Below are positions 54,142 through 63,531 of a DNA stretch of 64,000 bases, in pieces. Under the pieces are notes generated by a model. That model worked only from the letters and a program-made list of their open reading frames with translations, was not told where the DNA came from and ran no database searches. Source of the DNA: Sphingomonas sp. 28-66-16. GTDB taxonomy: Bacteria > Pseudomonadota > Alphaproteobacteria > Sphingomonadales > Sphingomonadaceae. The stretch is taken from contig NCGF01000010.1 of the NCBI GenBank assembly GCA_002281485.1, positions 62,001 through 126,000 of the forward strand, in the 5' to 3' direction. A program made the translations under genes and the position numbers. Within the stretch, counting starts at the first letter, position 1, and every line of letters starts with the position of its first letter.

Positions 54142-55419
54142 ATGCGTTCGATCTTTCCGTCAGCTGCCGTTCTCCAACAGAAATATGCGCTCGTCTCGTC
54201 GCTCCGCGCCCAAGGTTTTGCGATCGGGGCGCCCGATGAAAGGCCGGGCCCCGGCGATCTGTTCCTGATCGCCGAGGGCGAAGTGCCACCCGCGCCAGCA
54301 CGCACCGTGATCATCGGTACGACCGGGCGGCGGATCATGCCCTCGCGCGACGGCAATCCGGCACGGATAGCCTATGGTCCGGACGATGGCGCCATCGGCG
54401 ACGGCTTCGCCCGATCGCTGCTGGCCGGCCCCGATCTCCCGACCGCGGCCGATCCCGAAAGCCTGGCGCTCTATGCGCTCGCCGAACGCGTTGCCGCCGC
54501 CGACATCACCGTGCTGATCAACGGCCCGACCGGCACCGGCAAGGAAGTGCTCGCCCGCGCGATCCATCTCGGGTCGAGCCGCCGTGACGGGCCGTTCGTC
54601 GCGATCAATTGCGCCGCTCTGCCCGAATCGATGCTCGAAGCGCTGCTGTTCGGCCACCAGAAGGGAGCCTTCACCGGTGCCTCGGCGGGCGGCGAGGGAT
54701 TTTTCCGCGCGGCCAATGGTGGCACGCTGCTGCTCGACGAAATCGCCGAAATGCCGGTGAATCTCCAGGCCAAGCTGCTCCGCACGCTGCAGGAGCGCGA
54801 GGTCGTCCCCCTCGGCGCGTCGGTGCCCGAGCCGATCGACGTCCGCGTGATCGCCTGCGCCAATCGCGACCTGCAGGACGAAGTCGCCGCCGGGCGCTTT
54901 CGTGCCGATCTCTATTATCGGCTCAGCGTTTTCCCGCTCACCACCAAGCCTCTTGCCGAGCGGCGCCAGGATATCCCGGCGCTGGCGGCGACGCTGCTGC
55001 TCCGCCACGCCGTGGGCCGCGCAACGATCCCGTGGCCCGATGTCGCGGCGATCGACGCGCTGATGGCGCACGACTGGCCGGGCAATGTGCGCGAGCTCGA
55101 AAATGTGATTCAGCGCGCGCTGCTGTTCGCCTCGGGCGACACGATCACGGCATCGCACATCCTGTTCGATCGCCCGGTGGCGGGCGCCGCGCCGATCCGC
55201 GATTCCGCGCCGGCGACGCTGGGCAACATCGTCCAGATGTCCGAATTTCAGGCGATCCGAGAGACGCTGGCGGCGTGCGGCGGCAGCCGGATCGAAACCG
55301 CGCGGCGGCTGGGCATTTCCGAGCGGACGTTGCGCTATCGGCTCGCCAAGGCGCGCGAACAGGGTGACGACATCACGCGCGGCGCCGGGCCGGCGCCCTA
55401 TCGGGCGGTCTCGGCATGA
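54142..55419 (+). CDS. Sigma-54-dependent flagellar transcription activator (FlbD/FleQ-like)
   Basis: An AAA+ enhancer-binding protein of 425 residues. Walker A GPTGTGKE lies at 128-135, the sigma-54-contact loop GAFTGA at 175-180, Walker B LLLDE at 196-200, an R-finger region DLYYRLSVFPL near 255, and a Fis-type helix-turn-helix (ARRLGISERTLRYRL) near 390. The first 105 residues do not show a phosphoacceptor receiver domain. Placed at the head of the fli operon and divergent from flagellin, it is the likely activator of flagellar genes. ATG at 54142 follows GGGGGAA. Its stop overlaps fliE by four bases. Confidence 0.88.
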   Translation: MRSIFPSAAVLQQKYALVSSLRAQGFAIGAPDERPGPGDLFLIAEGEVPPAPARTVIIGTTGRRIMPSRDGNPARIAYGPDDGAIGDGFARSLLAGPDLPTAADPESLALYALAERVAAADITVLINGPTGTGKEVLARAIHLGSSRRDGPFVAINCAALPESMLEALLFGHQKGAFTGASAGGEGFFRAANGGTLLLDEIAEMPVNLQAKLLRTLQEREVVPLGASVPEPIDVRVIACANRDLQDEVAAGRFRADLYYRLSVFPLTTKPLAERRQDIPALAATLLLRHAVGRATIPWPDVAAIDALMAHDWPGNVRELENVIQRALLFASGDTITASHILFDRPVAGAAPIRDSAPATLGNIVQMSEFQAIRETLAACGGSRIETARRLGISERTLRYRLAKAREQGDDITRGAGPAPYRAVSA

Positions 55420-55799
55420 GCGGCATCGGGGGCGTCGGCGGTCCCGCCGGAATCGATCGGGTGATGGCGCTGCGCGCACAGATCCTCGAGCGCAACCAGG
55501 CATTGCAGCGCGCCAATGCGGGGTCGATCGGCAACGTCGCCCCGTCAGCTGCGTCCGCTGCGTCGGGCGTCGCGGCGCCGCCGAGCTTTTCCGCCACGCT
55601 TCAGCAGGTGCTGGGGGGCGTCAACGACTCGCAGAACCGTGCCGGTGACGTCAGCGCCGCCTATGAGCGCGGCGAGAATGTCGACATCGCCAAGGTGATG
55701 CTCGCACGCCAGGAAGCCTCGGTCGGCTTCGAGGCGACGTTGCAGGTCAGGAATAAATTATTGTCCGCTTACAAGGACATCATGAGCATGCCGGTCTAA
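55416..55799 (+). CDS. fliE: Flagellar hook-basal body protein FliE
   Basis: A 127-residue rod-adaptor protein that joins the MS ring to the proximal rod. The N-terminal part is variable and Ala-rich. The conserved C-terminal half, from FSATLQQVLGGVNDSQN to VDIAKVMLARQEASVGFEATLQVRNKLLSAYKDIMSMPV (ends quoted by family motif SAYKDIMSMPV), is diagnostic. It overlaps the activator gene (ATGA) and lies three bases before fliF. Confidence 0.92.
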   Translation: MSGIGGVGGPAGIDRVMALRAQILERNQALQRANAGSIGNVAPSAASAASGVAAPPSFSATLQQVLGGVNDSQNRAGDVSAAYERGENVDIAKVMLARQEASVGFEATLQVRNKLLSAYKDIMSMPV

Positions 55800-55802
55800 C
55801 CC

Positions 55803-57509
55803 ATGAGCACCCAACTCACCCCCATCGCCGCGCCCGTCGTACCGGAGCGCTTCGCCAACCCCCTACGCCAGATCGCGAGCCTGCTCCAGCAGCCCGCCGT
55901 CCGCCGCAGCCTGCCGATGATCCTGATGATCGGGCTGATCGCGTCGGCGGCGGTCGCATGGATGCTGCTCGCGACGCCGCAGCAGAAAGTGCTGTTCGCC
56001 GGCTTGCCCGATGCCGACAAGTCCGCCGTCACCGCCGCGCTGCAACAAGCCAATATCACCGCGCGCATCGACGACGGCACCGGCGCGCTGACGGTCAACG
56101 AAGACGATTATGCACGGGCGCGCATCGTGCTTGCCGGACAGGGCCTGCCCAAGGCAGCGCCCGGTGGATATGCGATCCTCGATCAACTGCCGATGGGGGT
56201 GTCGCGCGCGGTGGAGGGTGAACGGCTTCGTCAGGCGCGCGAGACCGAACTCGCGCGTTCGATCGAGGAAATCGATTCGGTCGCCGAAGCGCGGGTCCAT
56301 CTCGCGATGCCCGAGGTCAGCGTCTTCGTGCGCGACAATGCGGCGCCGTCCGCGTCGGTGATCCTCAAGCTCCAGGCAGGCCGCAGCCTCGCCGAGGCGC
56401 AGGTCAGCTCGATCATCAATCTCGTCGCGTCTTCGGTGCCGGGCATGAAGCCCGATGCGGTGACGATCGTCGATCAGATGGGGGCGCTGCTGACCCACGC
56501 GCCGGGGCAGGACAGCACGACGCTTGCCGGCGACGCGCGGATCGACTTTCAGCGGCGTATCGAGGACAAATATCGCACTCAGCTGATCCAGCTGCTCACG
56601 CCGCTGGTGGGCGCCGGCAACTTCAGCGCCGAAATCCAGGCCGACGTCAATCTCGACGAGACCCAGGCAACCCGCGAAAGCTATGACAAGCAGGGTGCGT
56701 TGCGCGCCGAGCAAGGCAATTGGTCGGGCCTCAAGGATCCCCCGATACCCAGTGGCATTCCGGGCGCCCTGTCGAACACGCCGCCTGCCGCCAGCACCGT
56801 CTCGACGGTGCCCAAGACACCAGCGCCCGCCGCGCCGGCTGCCGCGGTGCCCGGCACGACGCCAGCCCCGGCGACGCCCGCCGAAGTCGTCAAGCAGGCA
56901 GAAAACTATGCCCGGGCTTATGATCTCGGCAAGGAAATCTCGGTCACCCGCGCCATGCCCGGCCAGATCAAACGGCTGTCGGTGGCGGTGCTGTTGCGCG
57001 ATCCCGAAAAGGGCAAGCCGCGCAGCCCCGCCGAAATCCAGCAGATCACCCAGTTGGTGCGCGCTGCCGTGGGCTTCGACGCGAGCCGCAACGACCAGGT
57101 CACCGTGATCGCGCGCAAATTTGCGACCGCGAGCGTGCTCGACGACAAGGCGCCGTGGTACGAAGCCGGCTGGTTGCCGATCGTGGCGCGCAACGTCACC
57201 GCGATCCTGATTGCGATCATGGTGCTGATGCTCGGGGTCCGGCCGCTGTCGCGCGCGCTGTTGAAAAAGCGTGAAGAGGCGGTCCCGCCCCGGCTTGGGA
57301 TGGGCTCCGCTACCGAAGGCGCCGGCAATGCCGGTGACGGTGCCGCGGCGGAATCAGCCGAACAGCCACGCCCGGCCGTCAGCATCGAGATGCTCGATCA
57401 GGCGCGCGGCTATGACGACCGGATCGGCATGGTGCGGGGTTTCACGCGCGACAACCCGACGCGGGCGGCGCTCGCGGTGCGTGACATGATCAAGGCGGAT
57501 GCAGGCTGA
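55803..57509 (+). CDS. fliF: Flagellar MS-ring protein FliF
   Basis: A 568-residue protein of the inner-membrane MS ring, the platform for the rotor and export gate. An N-terminal membrane helix (about residues 38-58) is followed by the ring-building motifs: LPDADKSAVTAALQQANI, then GYAILDQLPMGVS..RLRQARETELARSIEEIDSV, and ARVHLAMPEVSVF. A Pro/Ala-rich stretch (about 330-365) precedes the second membrane helix near residue 460. The C-terminus carries the FliG-binding tail DNPTRAALAVRDMIKAD. It is tightly followed by fliG. Confidence 0.94.
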   Translation: MSTQLTPIAAPVVPERFANPLRQIASLLQQPAVRRSLPMILMIGLIASAAVAWMLLATPQQKVLFAGLPDADKSAVTAALQQANITARIDDGTGALTVNEDDYARARIVLAGQGLPKAAPGGYAILDQLPMGVSRAVEGERLRQARETELARSIEEIDSVAEARVHLAMPEVSVFVRDNAAPSASVILKLQAGRSLAEAQVSSIINLVASSVPGMKPDAVTIVDQMGALLTHAPGQDSTTLAGDARIDFQRRIEDKYRTQLIQLLTPLVGAGNFSAEIQADVNLDETQATRESYDKQGALRAEQGNWSGLKDPPIPSGIPGALSNTPPAASTVSTVPKTPAPAAPAAAVPGTTPAPATPAEVVKQAENYARAYDLGKEISVTRAMPGQIKRLSVAVLLRDPEKGKPRSPAEIQQITQLVRAAVGFDASRNDQVTVIARKFATASVLDDKAPWYEAGWLPIVARNVTAILIAIMVLMLGVRPLSRALLKKREEAVPPRLGMGSATEGAGNAGDGAAAESAEQPRPAVSIEMLDQARGYDDRIGMVRGFTRDNPTRAALAVRDMIKADAG

Positions 57510-58534
57510 TGGACAAGAACGCTTCCGCGGCGCCGCCGCTACGCAACTATAGTGGCGTCGAGCGCGCCGCCGTGCTGATGATGCTCGTCGGCGACGACGA
57601 GGCGGCGGCGATCCTCCAGAAGCTCGATCCCGAGGAAGTCCGTCAGCTCGGCAAAGCGATGTTTGCGGTTGCCGACGTCAGCGAACCCGAAGTCGAGACC
57701 GTGCTCGACGATTTCGTCGGCAAGGCACGCGACCGGACCGCGGTCGGCTTCGATCCCCGCCCGCGAATCGAATCGATGATGACGCGCGCGCTGGGTCGTG
57801 AAAAGGCCGAGAGCGTGCTCGCGCGGATCACCCCGCCCGAGGATGCCTGTGCAATCGATCTGCTCGACTGGCTCGATGCCGGCGAAATCGCCAATCTGAT
57901 CGAAAAGGAGCATCCCCAGATCGCCGCCGTGCTGATCGCCAATCTCGATCCGGCAGTGGGTGCTCAGGTGCTCGAACTACTGCCCGATTCGGTGCAGCCC
58001 GACGTTCTCCACCGGATCGCCCGGCTTGGTCCGATCACCCCCGAAGCGGTCGAGACGCTCAAAACGATGCTCTCGAACCGCATCGGCACCGGCGGGCAGG
58101 CTCAGGGGGTGTCGCTGGGCGGCACGCGCGAGGCGGCCAAGATCATGTCGAGCGCCCGCAAGGCTACCGAAGCGCGCGTCATGCCCAAACTGTTCAAAAT
58201 CGATCGCGAGGTGGCGCGGGCGATCGAGGAGGCGATGTTCGTCTTCGAGAACCTGCTCGAACTCGACGACAAAAATCTCGGCACGCTCATCCGCAACGTC
58301 GACAGCGACATTCTCATCCGCTCGCTCAAGGGCATCGACGAGACGATGCGCGCGCGTTTCCTCGGCTGCATGTCCAGTCGCGCCGCCGACGGGATCCGCG
58401 ACGAGCTCGAATCGCGTGGTCCGATGCGCCTGTCGGAAGTGCTCGAAGCGCAAAAGGCGATGATCCAGATCGCCCGCAATCTGGCCAAGGACGGCACCAT
58501 CATGATGGGCGGGGGCGAGGACGATTATGTCTAG
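57509..58534 (+). CDS. fliG: Flagellar motor switch protein FliG
   Basis: A 341-residue rotor protein that binds FliF and the stator. The N-domain (ERAAVLMMLVGDDEAAAIL) docks on FliF. The middle domain has the EHPQ motif in EKEHPQIAAVLIANLDP. The C-terminal torque helix has MFVFENLLELDDKNLGTLIRNVDSDILIRSLKG (motif quoted by DDKNLG), with the charged residues that face MotA. The start overlaps the fliF stop by one base and the stop overlaps fliH. Length is normal. Confidence 0.95.
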   Translation: MDKNASAAPPLRNYSGVERAAVLMMLVGDDEAAAILQKLDPEEVRQLGKAMFAVADVSEPEVETVLDDFVGKARDRTAVGFDPRPRIESMMTRALGREKAESVLARITPPEDACAIDLLDWLDAGEIANLIEKEHPQIAAVLIANLDPAVGAQVLELLPDSVQPDVLHRIARLGPITPEAVETLKTMLSNRIGTGGQAQGVSLGGTREAAKIMSSARKATEARVMPKLFKIDREVARAIEEAMFVFENLLELDDKNLGTLIRNVDSDILIRSLKGIDETMRARFLGCMSSRAADGIRDELESRGPMRLSEVLEAQKAMIQIARNLAKDGTIMMGGGEDDYV

Positions 58535-59261
58535 TTTTCAGGCCGGTTTCGCAGCGCGCCACGATGCCGCCGCGAGCATCCTGCATCAGGCATTCGCCAC
58601 GGGTGCCGAAGGCTTCGCGCCGGCCGATCTGTCAGCGCGCGCGACGCGCAAGAGCCCGAAATCCTTTTCGCCCGAGCCCGTTGCACCCCGCCATTTCAGC
58701 CCGGTCGATCCCGACAACAACCCGACCGAGGGCTGGAACCCGCTCGATCCCAAGATCGAGCCCGAAACCGGTTCGAGCAATGCGTTCGAAAAGGCACGAT
58801 CGGCGGGGTTCGCCGAAGGGCTCGCTCATGCCGAGGCACTGGCGCGCGAGAGCGAGGAGCGCAACATCGCGCTGATGCAGTCGGTGACGCATGCGCTCAA
58901 ATCCGCCGGGCATTGTGACCGCAACCAACTCGCGAACCATTTGCGGCAAACCGTGTTGCTGCTGTTGTCAAAACTGGTCGGCGATATCGGGATCGCCCCC
59001 GATCTTCTAGCCGGCCGGATCGAGGCGGCGGCCGACATGCTCGCCGACAGCGCCGAATCGGCGATCCTGCGGGTCAATCCCGACGATGTCGGCGTGCTCG
59101 AGGGCAAGCTGCCCGCGACGATCTTTCCGGTCGGCGACGCAAGCGTCGAACGCGGCGGATTCGTGCTCGAATCGGCGTCGACGATCGTCGAGGAGGGCCC
59201 CGCCTTGTGGCTTGAACAGCTGGCCCAGGCGATCGACCGTGTCGCCGTGCCCACGCCATGA
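58527..59261 (+). CDS. fliH: Flagellar assembly protein FliH
   Basis: A 244-residue stator-like peripheral protein that regulates the FliI ATPase in the export apparatus. The N-terminal half is variable (Pro/Ala/Asp-rich) with a helix containing EGLAHAEALARESEERN. The C-terminal domain (LLLLSKLVGDIGIAPDLLAGRIEAAADMLADSAESAILRVNP) has the FliH/HrpE fold features. The assignment rests on that region and on the place between fliG and fliI. It overlaps both neighbours. Confidence 0.82.
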   Translation: MSSFQAGFAARHDAAASILHQAFATGAEGFAPADLSARATRKSPKSFSPEPVAPRHFSPVDPDNNPTEGWNPLDPKIEPETGSSNAFEKARSAGFAEGLAHAEALARESEERNIALMQSVTHALKSAGHCDRNQLANHLRQTVLLLLSKLVGDIGIAPDLLAGRIEAAADMLADSAESAILRVNPDDVGVLEGKLPATIFPVGDASVERGGFVLESASTIVEEGPALWLEQLAQAIDRVAVPTP

Positions 59262-60613
59262 CCGCCTCGGGCGACTCGCGTGCCATGCTCAACCGTTTCA
59301 CCGAAGACTATCTCGATAGCGTCGGTCGCGCCGATTTTGCGCCGCGTCCGCGCGTTTCGGGGCGGCTCGCCTCGTTCGACGGCCTGCTGATGGAGGCCAC
59401 CGGCCTGTCGCTGCCGGTCGGTACCGTCTGCGCGGTCGGATCGGGCTCGGGGCGGGTCGAGGCCGAGGTGATCGGCTTTCGCGGTGGTCGCACGCTGATG
59501 ATGAATCTCGGCGGATCGGCGCCCTTGCTGCCGCAAGCACCGGTACGCCCGCTGGGCCCCCCCGGCGAGGCCGAGGTCGGTGCAGCGCTGCTTGGCCGGG
59601 TGGTCGATGGCGCCGGCAAGCCGATCGACGGCCTTGGTCCCATCCGCGGCGCGTGCCACTGGCCGATCGCGGGCAAGCTGCAAAGCCCGCTCGATCGCGG
59701 CCGGGTGCTCAAGCCGATGGATGTCGGCGTCCGCGCGATCAATGGCTTGCTCACGATCGGTCAGGGCCAGCGGATCGGCATCATGGCGGGATCGGGGGTC
59801 GGCAAATCGGTATTGCTCGGGATGATCGTGCGCGCCGCGCAGGCCGACGTCATCGTCATCGGCCTGATCGGTGAGCGCAGCCGCGAAGTGGCGGACTTTC
59901 TCGAAACCAAGGTCGCGGGCGACGCACGCCAGCGCGCGGTGATCGTCGCGGTGCCTGCCAATCATTCGCCGGTGCTGCGCATCCGCGGCGCCCTGAGGGC
60001 GACCGCGATCGCCGAGGCGTTCCGGGCCGAGGGCAAGAATGTGCTGCTGATCATGGACAGCCTGACCCGCGTCGCGCATGCCGGCCGTGAAATCGGCCTC
60101 GCGCTCGGCGAGCCCGCCTCGGCGCGCGGCTATCCGCCCTCGGCGATCGCGATGCTGCCCAATCTGATCGAGCGCGCCGGCACCTGCGTCTCCTCGGGCG
60201 GATCGATCACCGCCATCTACACCGTGCTCGCCGATGGCGACGACGGCAATGATCCCGTCGTCGACAGCGCCCGGTCGATCCTCGACGGGCATATCGTGCT
60301 GTCGCGCCAGCTTGCCGAACGCGGCATCTATCCCGCGATTGACATCGGCCCCTCGGTAAGCCGGGTGATGACCGATATCACCGCCAAGCCGCACCAGCGC
60401 GCCGCGCGCATCCTGCGCGGCCATCTCGCCACTTATGAGGAGAATCGCGATCTCGTGCTGATGGGCGCCTATCGCAGCGGCGCCGATCCGGCGATCGACC
60501 AGGCGATCGCCTGCCACGGCGCGATCACCGAATATATCCGTCAGGATCCCGATGAGGTGGTGTCGCTCGACGATGCGATCGCCGAACTTACCGGCGTGTT
60601 CGGTGATGGCTGA
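59258..60613 (+). CDS. fliI: Flagellum-specific ATP synthase FliI
   Basis: A 451-residue F1-beta-like ATPase of the type III flagellar export machine. Walker A is GSGVGKS at about 180-186. The conserved GLIGERSREVADFLE lies near 205, Walker B VLLIMDSLTRVAHA near 265, and LSRQLAERGIYPAIDIGPSVSR near 350, all diagnostic of FliI/YscN ATPases. The ATG overlaps the fliH stop (ATGA). Confidence 0.95.
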   Translation: MTASGDSRAMLNRFTEDYLDSVGRADFAPRPRVSGRLASFDGLLMEATGLSLPVGTVCAVGSGSGRVEAEVIGFRGGRTLMMNLGGSAPLLPQAPVRPLGPPGEAEVGAALLGRVVDGAGKPIDGLGPIRGACHWPIAGKLQSPLDRGRVLKPMDVGVRAINGLLTIGQGQRIGIMAGSGVGKSVLLGMIVRAAQADVIVIGLIGERSREVADFLETKVAGDARQRAVIVAVPANHSPVLRIRGALRATAIAEAFRAEGKNVLLIMDSLTRVAHAGREIGLALGEPASARGYPPSAIAMLPNLIERAGTCVSSGGSITAIYTVLADGDDGNDPVVDSARSILDGHIVLSRQLAERGIYPAIDIGPSVSRVMTDITAKPHQRAARILRGHLATYEENRDLVLMGAYRSGADPAIDQAIACHGAITEYIRQDPDEVVSLDDAIAELTGVFGDG

Positions 60614-60630
60614 TCGCGGGCGGTCCCGGC

Positions 60631-61053
60631 ATGGCTAAGCGCGGCGTTCCGCTCGATCGGATCTTGCGCGTCCGCACGCTCCAGCTGGGACTGGTTCGCG
60701 CCGAGGAGGCGCGCGCGATCGAACAGGTCGCCAGCGAAACCGCCCTGCAGAATCGGATCGCCCAGCTATCGGCCGAGATCGCGCCGACGGCCAGCGCCGC
60801 CGAGGCATTTTCGTTCATCGCGGCCGCGCACTTTCGCGATCGGCTCAACCAGTCGGCCGCCGCCGCCGATGCGCGCGTCGCTGCGGCCACCACCCGGCTC
60901 GACCGGGCGAGCGAGGCGACGCGCGACGCGCGACGCGATCAATCGGCGGTCGAGAAGCTGATCGCCCGCGAAGACGCCGCTGCTGCGATCAGGGCGGTGC
61001 GGGAAATGGAAAAGGCACCTCCGCTCCGGAAGGTTCGGCACGATCCTTGCTGA
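60631..61053 (+). CDS. fliJ: Flagellar export protein FliJ
   Basis: A 140-residue, largely helical protein that acts as the gamma-like stalk of FliI and as an escort for export chaperones. It is nearly all coiled coil, with heptads through LVRAEEARAIEQVASETALQNRIAQ and TRLDRASEATRDARRDQSAVEKLIARED. There is little sequence signature, so the assignment depends mainly on size, helix content and place between fliI and fliK. Confidence 0.72.
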   Translation: MAKRGVPLDRILRVRTLQLGLVRAEEARAIEQVASETALQNRIAQLSAEIAPTASAAEAFSFIAAAHFRDRLNQSAAAADARVAAATTRLDRASEATRDARRDQSAVEKLIAREDAAAAIRAVREMEKAPPLRKVRHDPC

Positions 61054-61090
61054 TCTTCCCGGGGGCGCCCACGCCCAAGGGGATTTGTCC

Positions 61091-63514
61091 ATGCTTCAGG
61101 TTTCGACATCGCTGCCGTCTGCGCCGTTGATCGCCCCTGGCATGGCCGGATCGGCGCCTGGCGTCAGCGGGTTTTCGCTGACGCTGGCAGGCGATGGCGA
61201 TGCGCCCCCATCGCCCGCGTCGTTGGTCGCGGTGCCTCTGGCAGCTGCCACCCGGCAATCGCCCGCCCCCGCCGGCAAGGATTTGCCGCGCGTGGCGGCG
61301 CTGGCGTCCGATCCCTTGCTCGATCTTATCGTTACGGGCTGGTCCGCCGAGCCAGCCGATGTCGTGACACCTCAGGCTGCCGCCGATATCACGCCTGCAG
61401 AAGGCATGCCGACCGCCGCAAAGCCCGCCGGTTCGCGCTTCGCGCAGGCAGGGCAAGATGGCCCCGCGTCGGAGCCAGCGACGCCATCACCCGCGGCGCT
61501 GCCGACCGCAGCGCTCACGGTGGCTCGGCATCCGCCTCGCGTTTCGGTCTTGCCCGAGAATCCTGAGTCTATTCGTCCCGAAGACAGGGTGGCACCGTCG
61601 AGCGATGGCGGAACGCCGGTCGAGGACCCCACGCGCGCCGGTGTGTCGAACCAGACGGTGGCGGTCGCCGATGTCCCCGGATCGACTTCTTCTGCACCGC
61701 GCGATCAACCGGGAGCGCCGTTGCACGACACAGGTGCAGATCGCCCCGACCGGATCGTCCTGTCGGAGGCGAAGCCGTCTTCGCCGGCTTTCGCCAATGT
61801 CGAGCCACTTGCTGGCGATCGGGCGGTTTCGCCCAAGGCATTGCTGCGCTTTGGCGGGCTGCCGCTCGCGTCGGCGCGGCCGATCACGTCGGTCGTGGTC
61901 GGTCCCCGTCCCATCGATCGCCGGCTGGTCGTGTCGGCGGCGCCCGATCCGGCACGGTCGATCGCCGCCGCTGCTGGTCGCGTCGCGGAAGGACCATTGC
62001 AGGATCGCCCCACTCGCCTGATCGCCCCTGACGCACCGCCGCCACTGGAGGAGGTCGCGAACCAGCCCGCGTCCCGATCGCTCGCTCCGGTTGAACCCGA
62101 GGCAGCGAAGCCGCTCGCGGCAAACGACGACTCCGACCGGGCCGATCGGCGCGATCGCAAGGGCTATGACATCGCTGCGCCTGCCACGGTGTCTTTGACG
62201 CCAACGGTGGTTCCGCCGGTGACGCCGCCGCCGCCGATCGCGTCGCCCGTGCTGGCTTCGACGTCTGCATCGTCCATCGTTATCGAGCCGCGTCCTGCCG
62301 CGCCGTTGGTCGCGTCGACGCCGCTGCCAACGGTCGCGGTGCCATCTGCTCCGTCGCAGTCGCCCGGCAACGGCGAAGCGCCAGCGACTCCGGGCCAGCT
62401 CGCGGCGGTGGCGCCAGATCGCGTCGCGCCCAACCGGGTTGGCGATCGGACGGCAGACGTAACGCCTCGATCCGCGCTGCGCGCCGCGCCATCGCGCGGT
62501 CCGGAGGTCGACCAAATCGCGTCTCGCCAAGTTAGGCCGATCGTACCGACGGCGGCAGGCGCGACGCTTCTCCAGCCCGCCAAAGCCGAGGCGCGCGTCT
62601 CGCCGGCGAGCGACGGCTTGGCCCTCAAACCCGATCCGCTGCCGGCTGTTGCTGCGCCGGCGGCTGCTGGTGCGGGCGCGCCGCCTATTGCTGCCGGCCA
62701 AATCGTGAATCCGCAGCCGCGCCAGGCCGACACCCTGCCGCTGACCGTCGATCCCAATCGATTGGGTGAATCGCAACCAAGGCTCGTTGCCCCAGCTGCC
62801 GAGGCGCTTGTCGGCGCAGCTGAACGGTCGTCGGCTCGCGCGATCCCCGCTTCGCCCGCTCGGGCGCCATTGGACCCTGGCGCCCCTGCGCCAGGGTCGC
62901 CTCAGCGGCCAATCATTGCGTCCCCCGTGCTGATCGGCGTGCCCCAGCCCGCCGGCCAGGCCTTTGCCGACGCGATCGCGGCCTCGGTGCCACGGCCGAA
63001 ACGAACGGGTCATCCAGTCCACGAGGCGGTGGTGGAGGCCGCATCACTGGCGGCGGCGAGCCCCGAACCCTTGCGCGACGCGAGTGCCGTCGGGCGGGAT
63101 CGCGCGGCGCCGATCGACCTGCGTCAGGCCGACTGGCCCCGGGCGATGATCGATCGAATCGAGGCGCTGCGTGATGCGGCGGATGCGGGGGATACCCGGA
63201 TCAGGCTGGTGCCGGATGCGCTCGGGAAAATCGATATCGCGCTTCACCGCGCGGGCGACCGGGTCGATGTTCGCTTCACTGCGGACGTTCCGGCGACCCG
63301 CGCGCTGCTGGCGGAGGCGCAGCCCCGGCTTGCCGAGCTCGCCGAGGCGCGCGGGCTCAGGCTCGGCGAATCGAGCGTCGGGAGCCAAGGCAGCTGGCAG
63401 GGGACGGATCAGGGCCAGCGCCAGCCGACGCCCCCCGTCGTGCCCGCGCAGCCTCGTCCCGTCGCCACCTCGACCGGCGCGGAATTACCCATTTCTGATC
63501 AACGCATTGCTTGA
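61091..63514 (+). CDS. fliK: Flagellar hook-length control protein FliK
   Basis: An 807-residue protein that measures hook length and switches export specificity. Most of it (about residues 1-660) is low complexity and rich in Pro, Ala, Ser, Val and Asp. The folded C-terminal Flg_hook domain shows DTRIRLVPDALGKIDIALHRAGDRVDVRFTADVPATRALLAEAQPRLAELAEARGL (quoted here by its core LVPDALGKIDIAL). It is longer than typical FliK, which are about 400-700 residues. The start ATG at 61091 follows AAGGGGA; a TTG six bases earlier is possible. Placed between fliJ and fliL. Confidence 0.82.
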   Translation: MLQVSTSLPSAPLIAPGMAGSAPGVSGFSLTLAGDGDAPPSPASLVAVPLAAATRQSPAPAGKDLPRVAALASDPLLDLIVTGWSAEPADVVTPQAAADITPAEGMPTAAKPAGSRFAQAGQDGPASEPATPSPAALPTAALTVARHPPRVSVLPENPESIRPEDRVAPSSDGGTPVEDPTRAGVSNQTVAVADVPGSTSSAPRDQPGAPLHDTGADRPDRIVLSEAKPSSPAFANVEPLAGDRAVSPKALLRFGGLPLASARPITSVVVGPRPIDRRLVVSAAPDPARSIAAAAGRVAEGPLQDRPTRLIAPDAPPPLEEVANQPASRSLAPVEPEAAKPLAANDDSDRADRRDRKGYDIAAPATVSLTPTVVPPVTPPPPIASPVLASTSASSIVIEPRPAAPLVASTPLPTVAVPSAPSQSPGNGEAPATPGQLAAVAPDRVAPNRVGDRTADVTPRSALRAAPSRGPEVDQIASRQVRPIVPTAAGATLLQPAKAEARVSPASDGLALKPDPLPAVAAPAAAGAGAPPIAAGQIVNPQPRQADTLPLTVDPNRLGESQPRLVAPAAEALVGAAERSSARAIPASPARAPLDPGAPAPGSPQRPIIASPVLIGVPQPAGQAFADAIAASVPRPKRTGHPVHEAVVEAASLAAASPEPLRDASAVGRDRAAPIDLRQADWPRAMIDRIEALRDAADAGDTRIRLVPDALGKIDIALHRAGDRVDVRFTADVPATRALLAEAQPRLAELAEARGLRLGESSVGSQGSWQGTDQGQRQPTPPVVPAQPRPVATSTGAELPISDQRIA

Positions 63515-63531
63515 ACCAAGGGGAAAAGATC

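Noticed and set aside
61091..63514. Calling the Pro/Ala-rich frame a surface or secreted polymer protein
   Set aside because: The C-terminal Flg_hook-like domain and the position between fliJ and fliL fit FliK.
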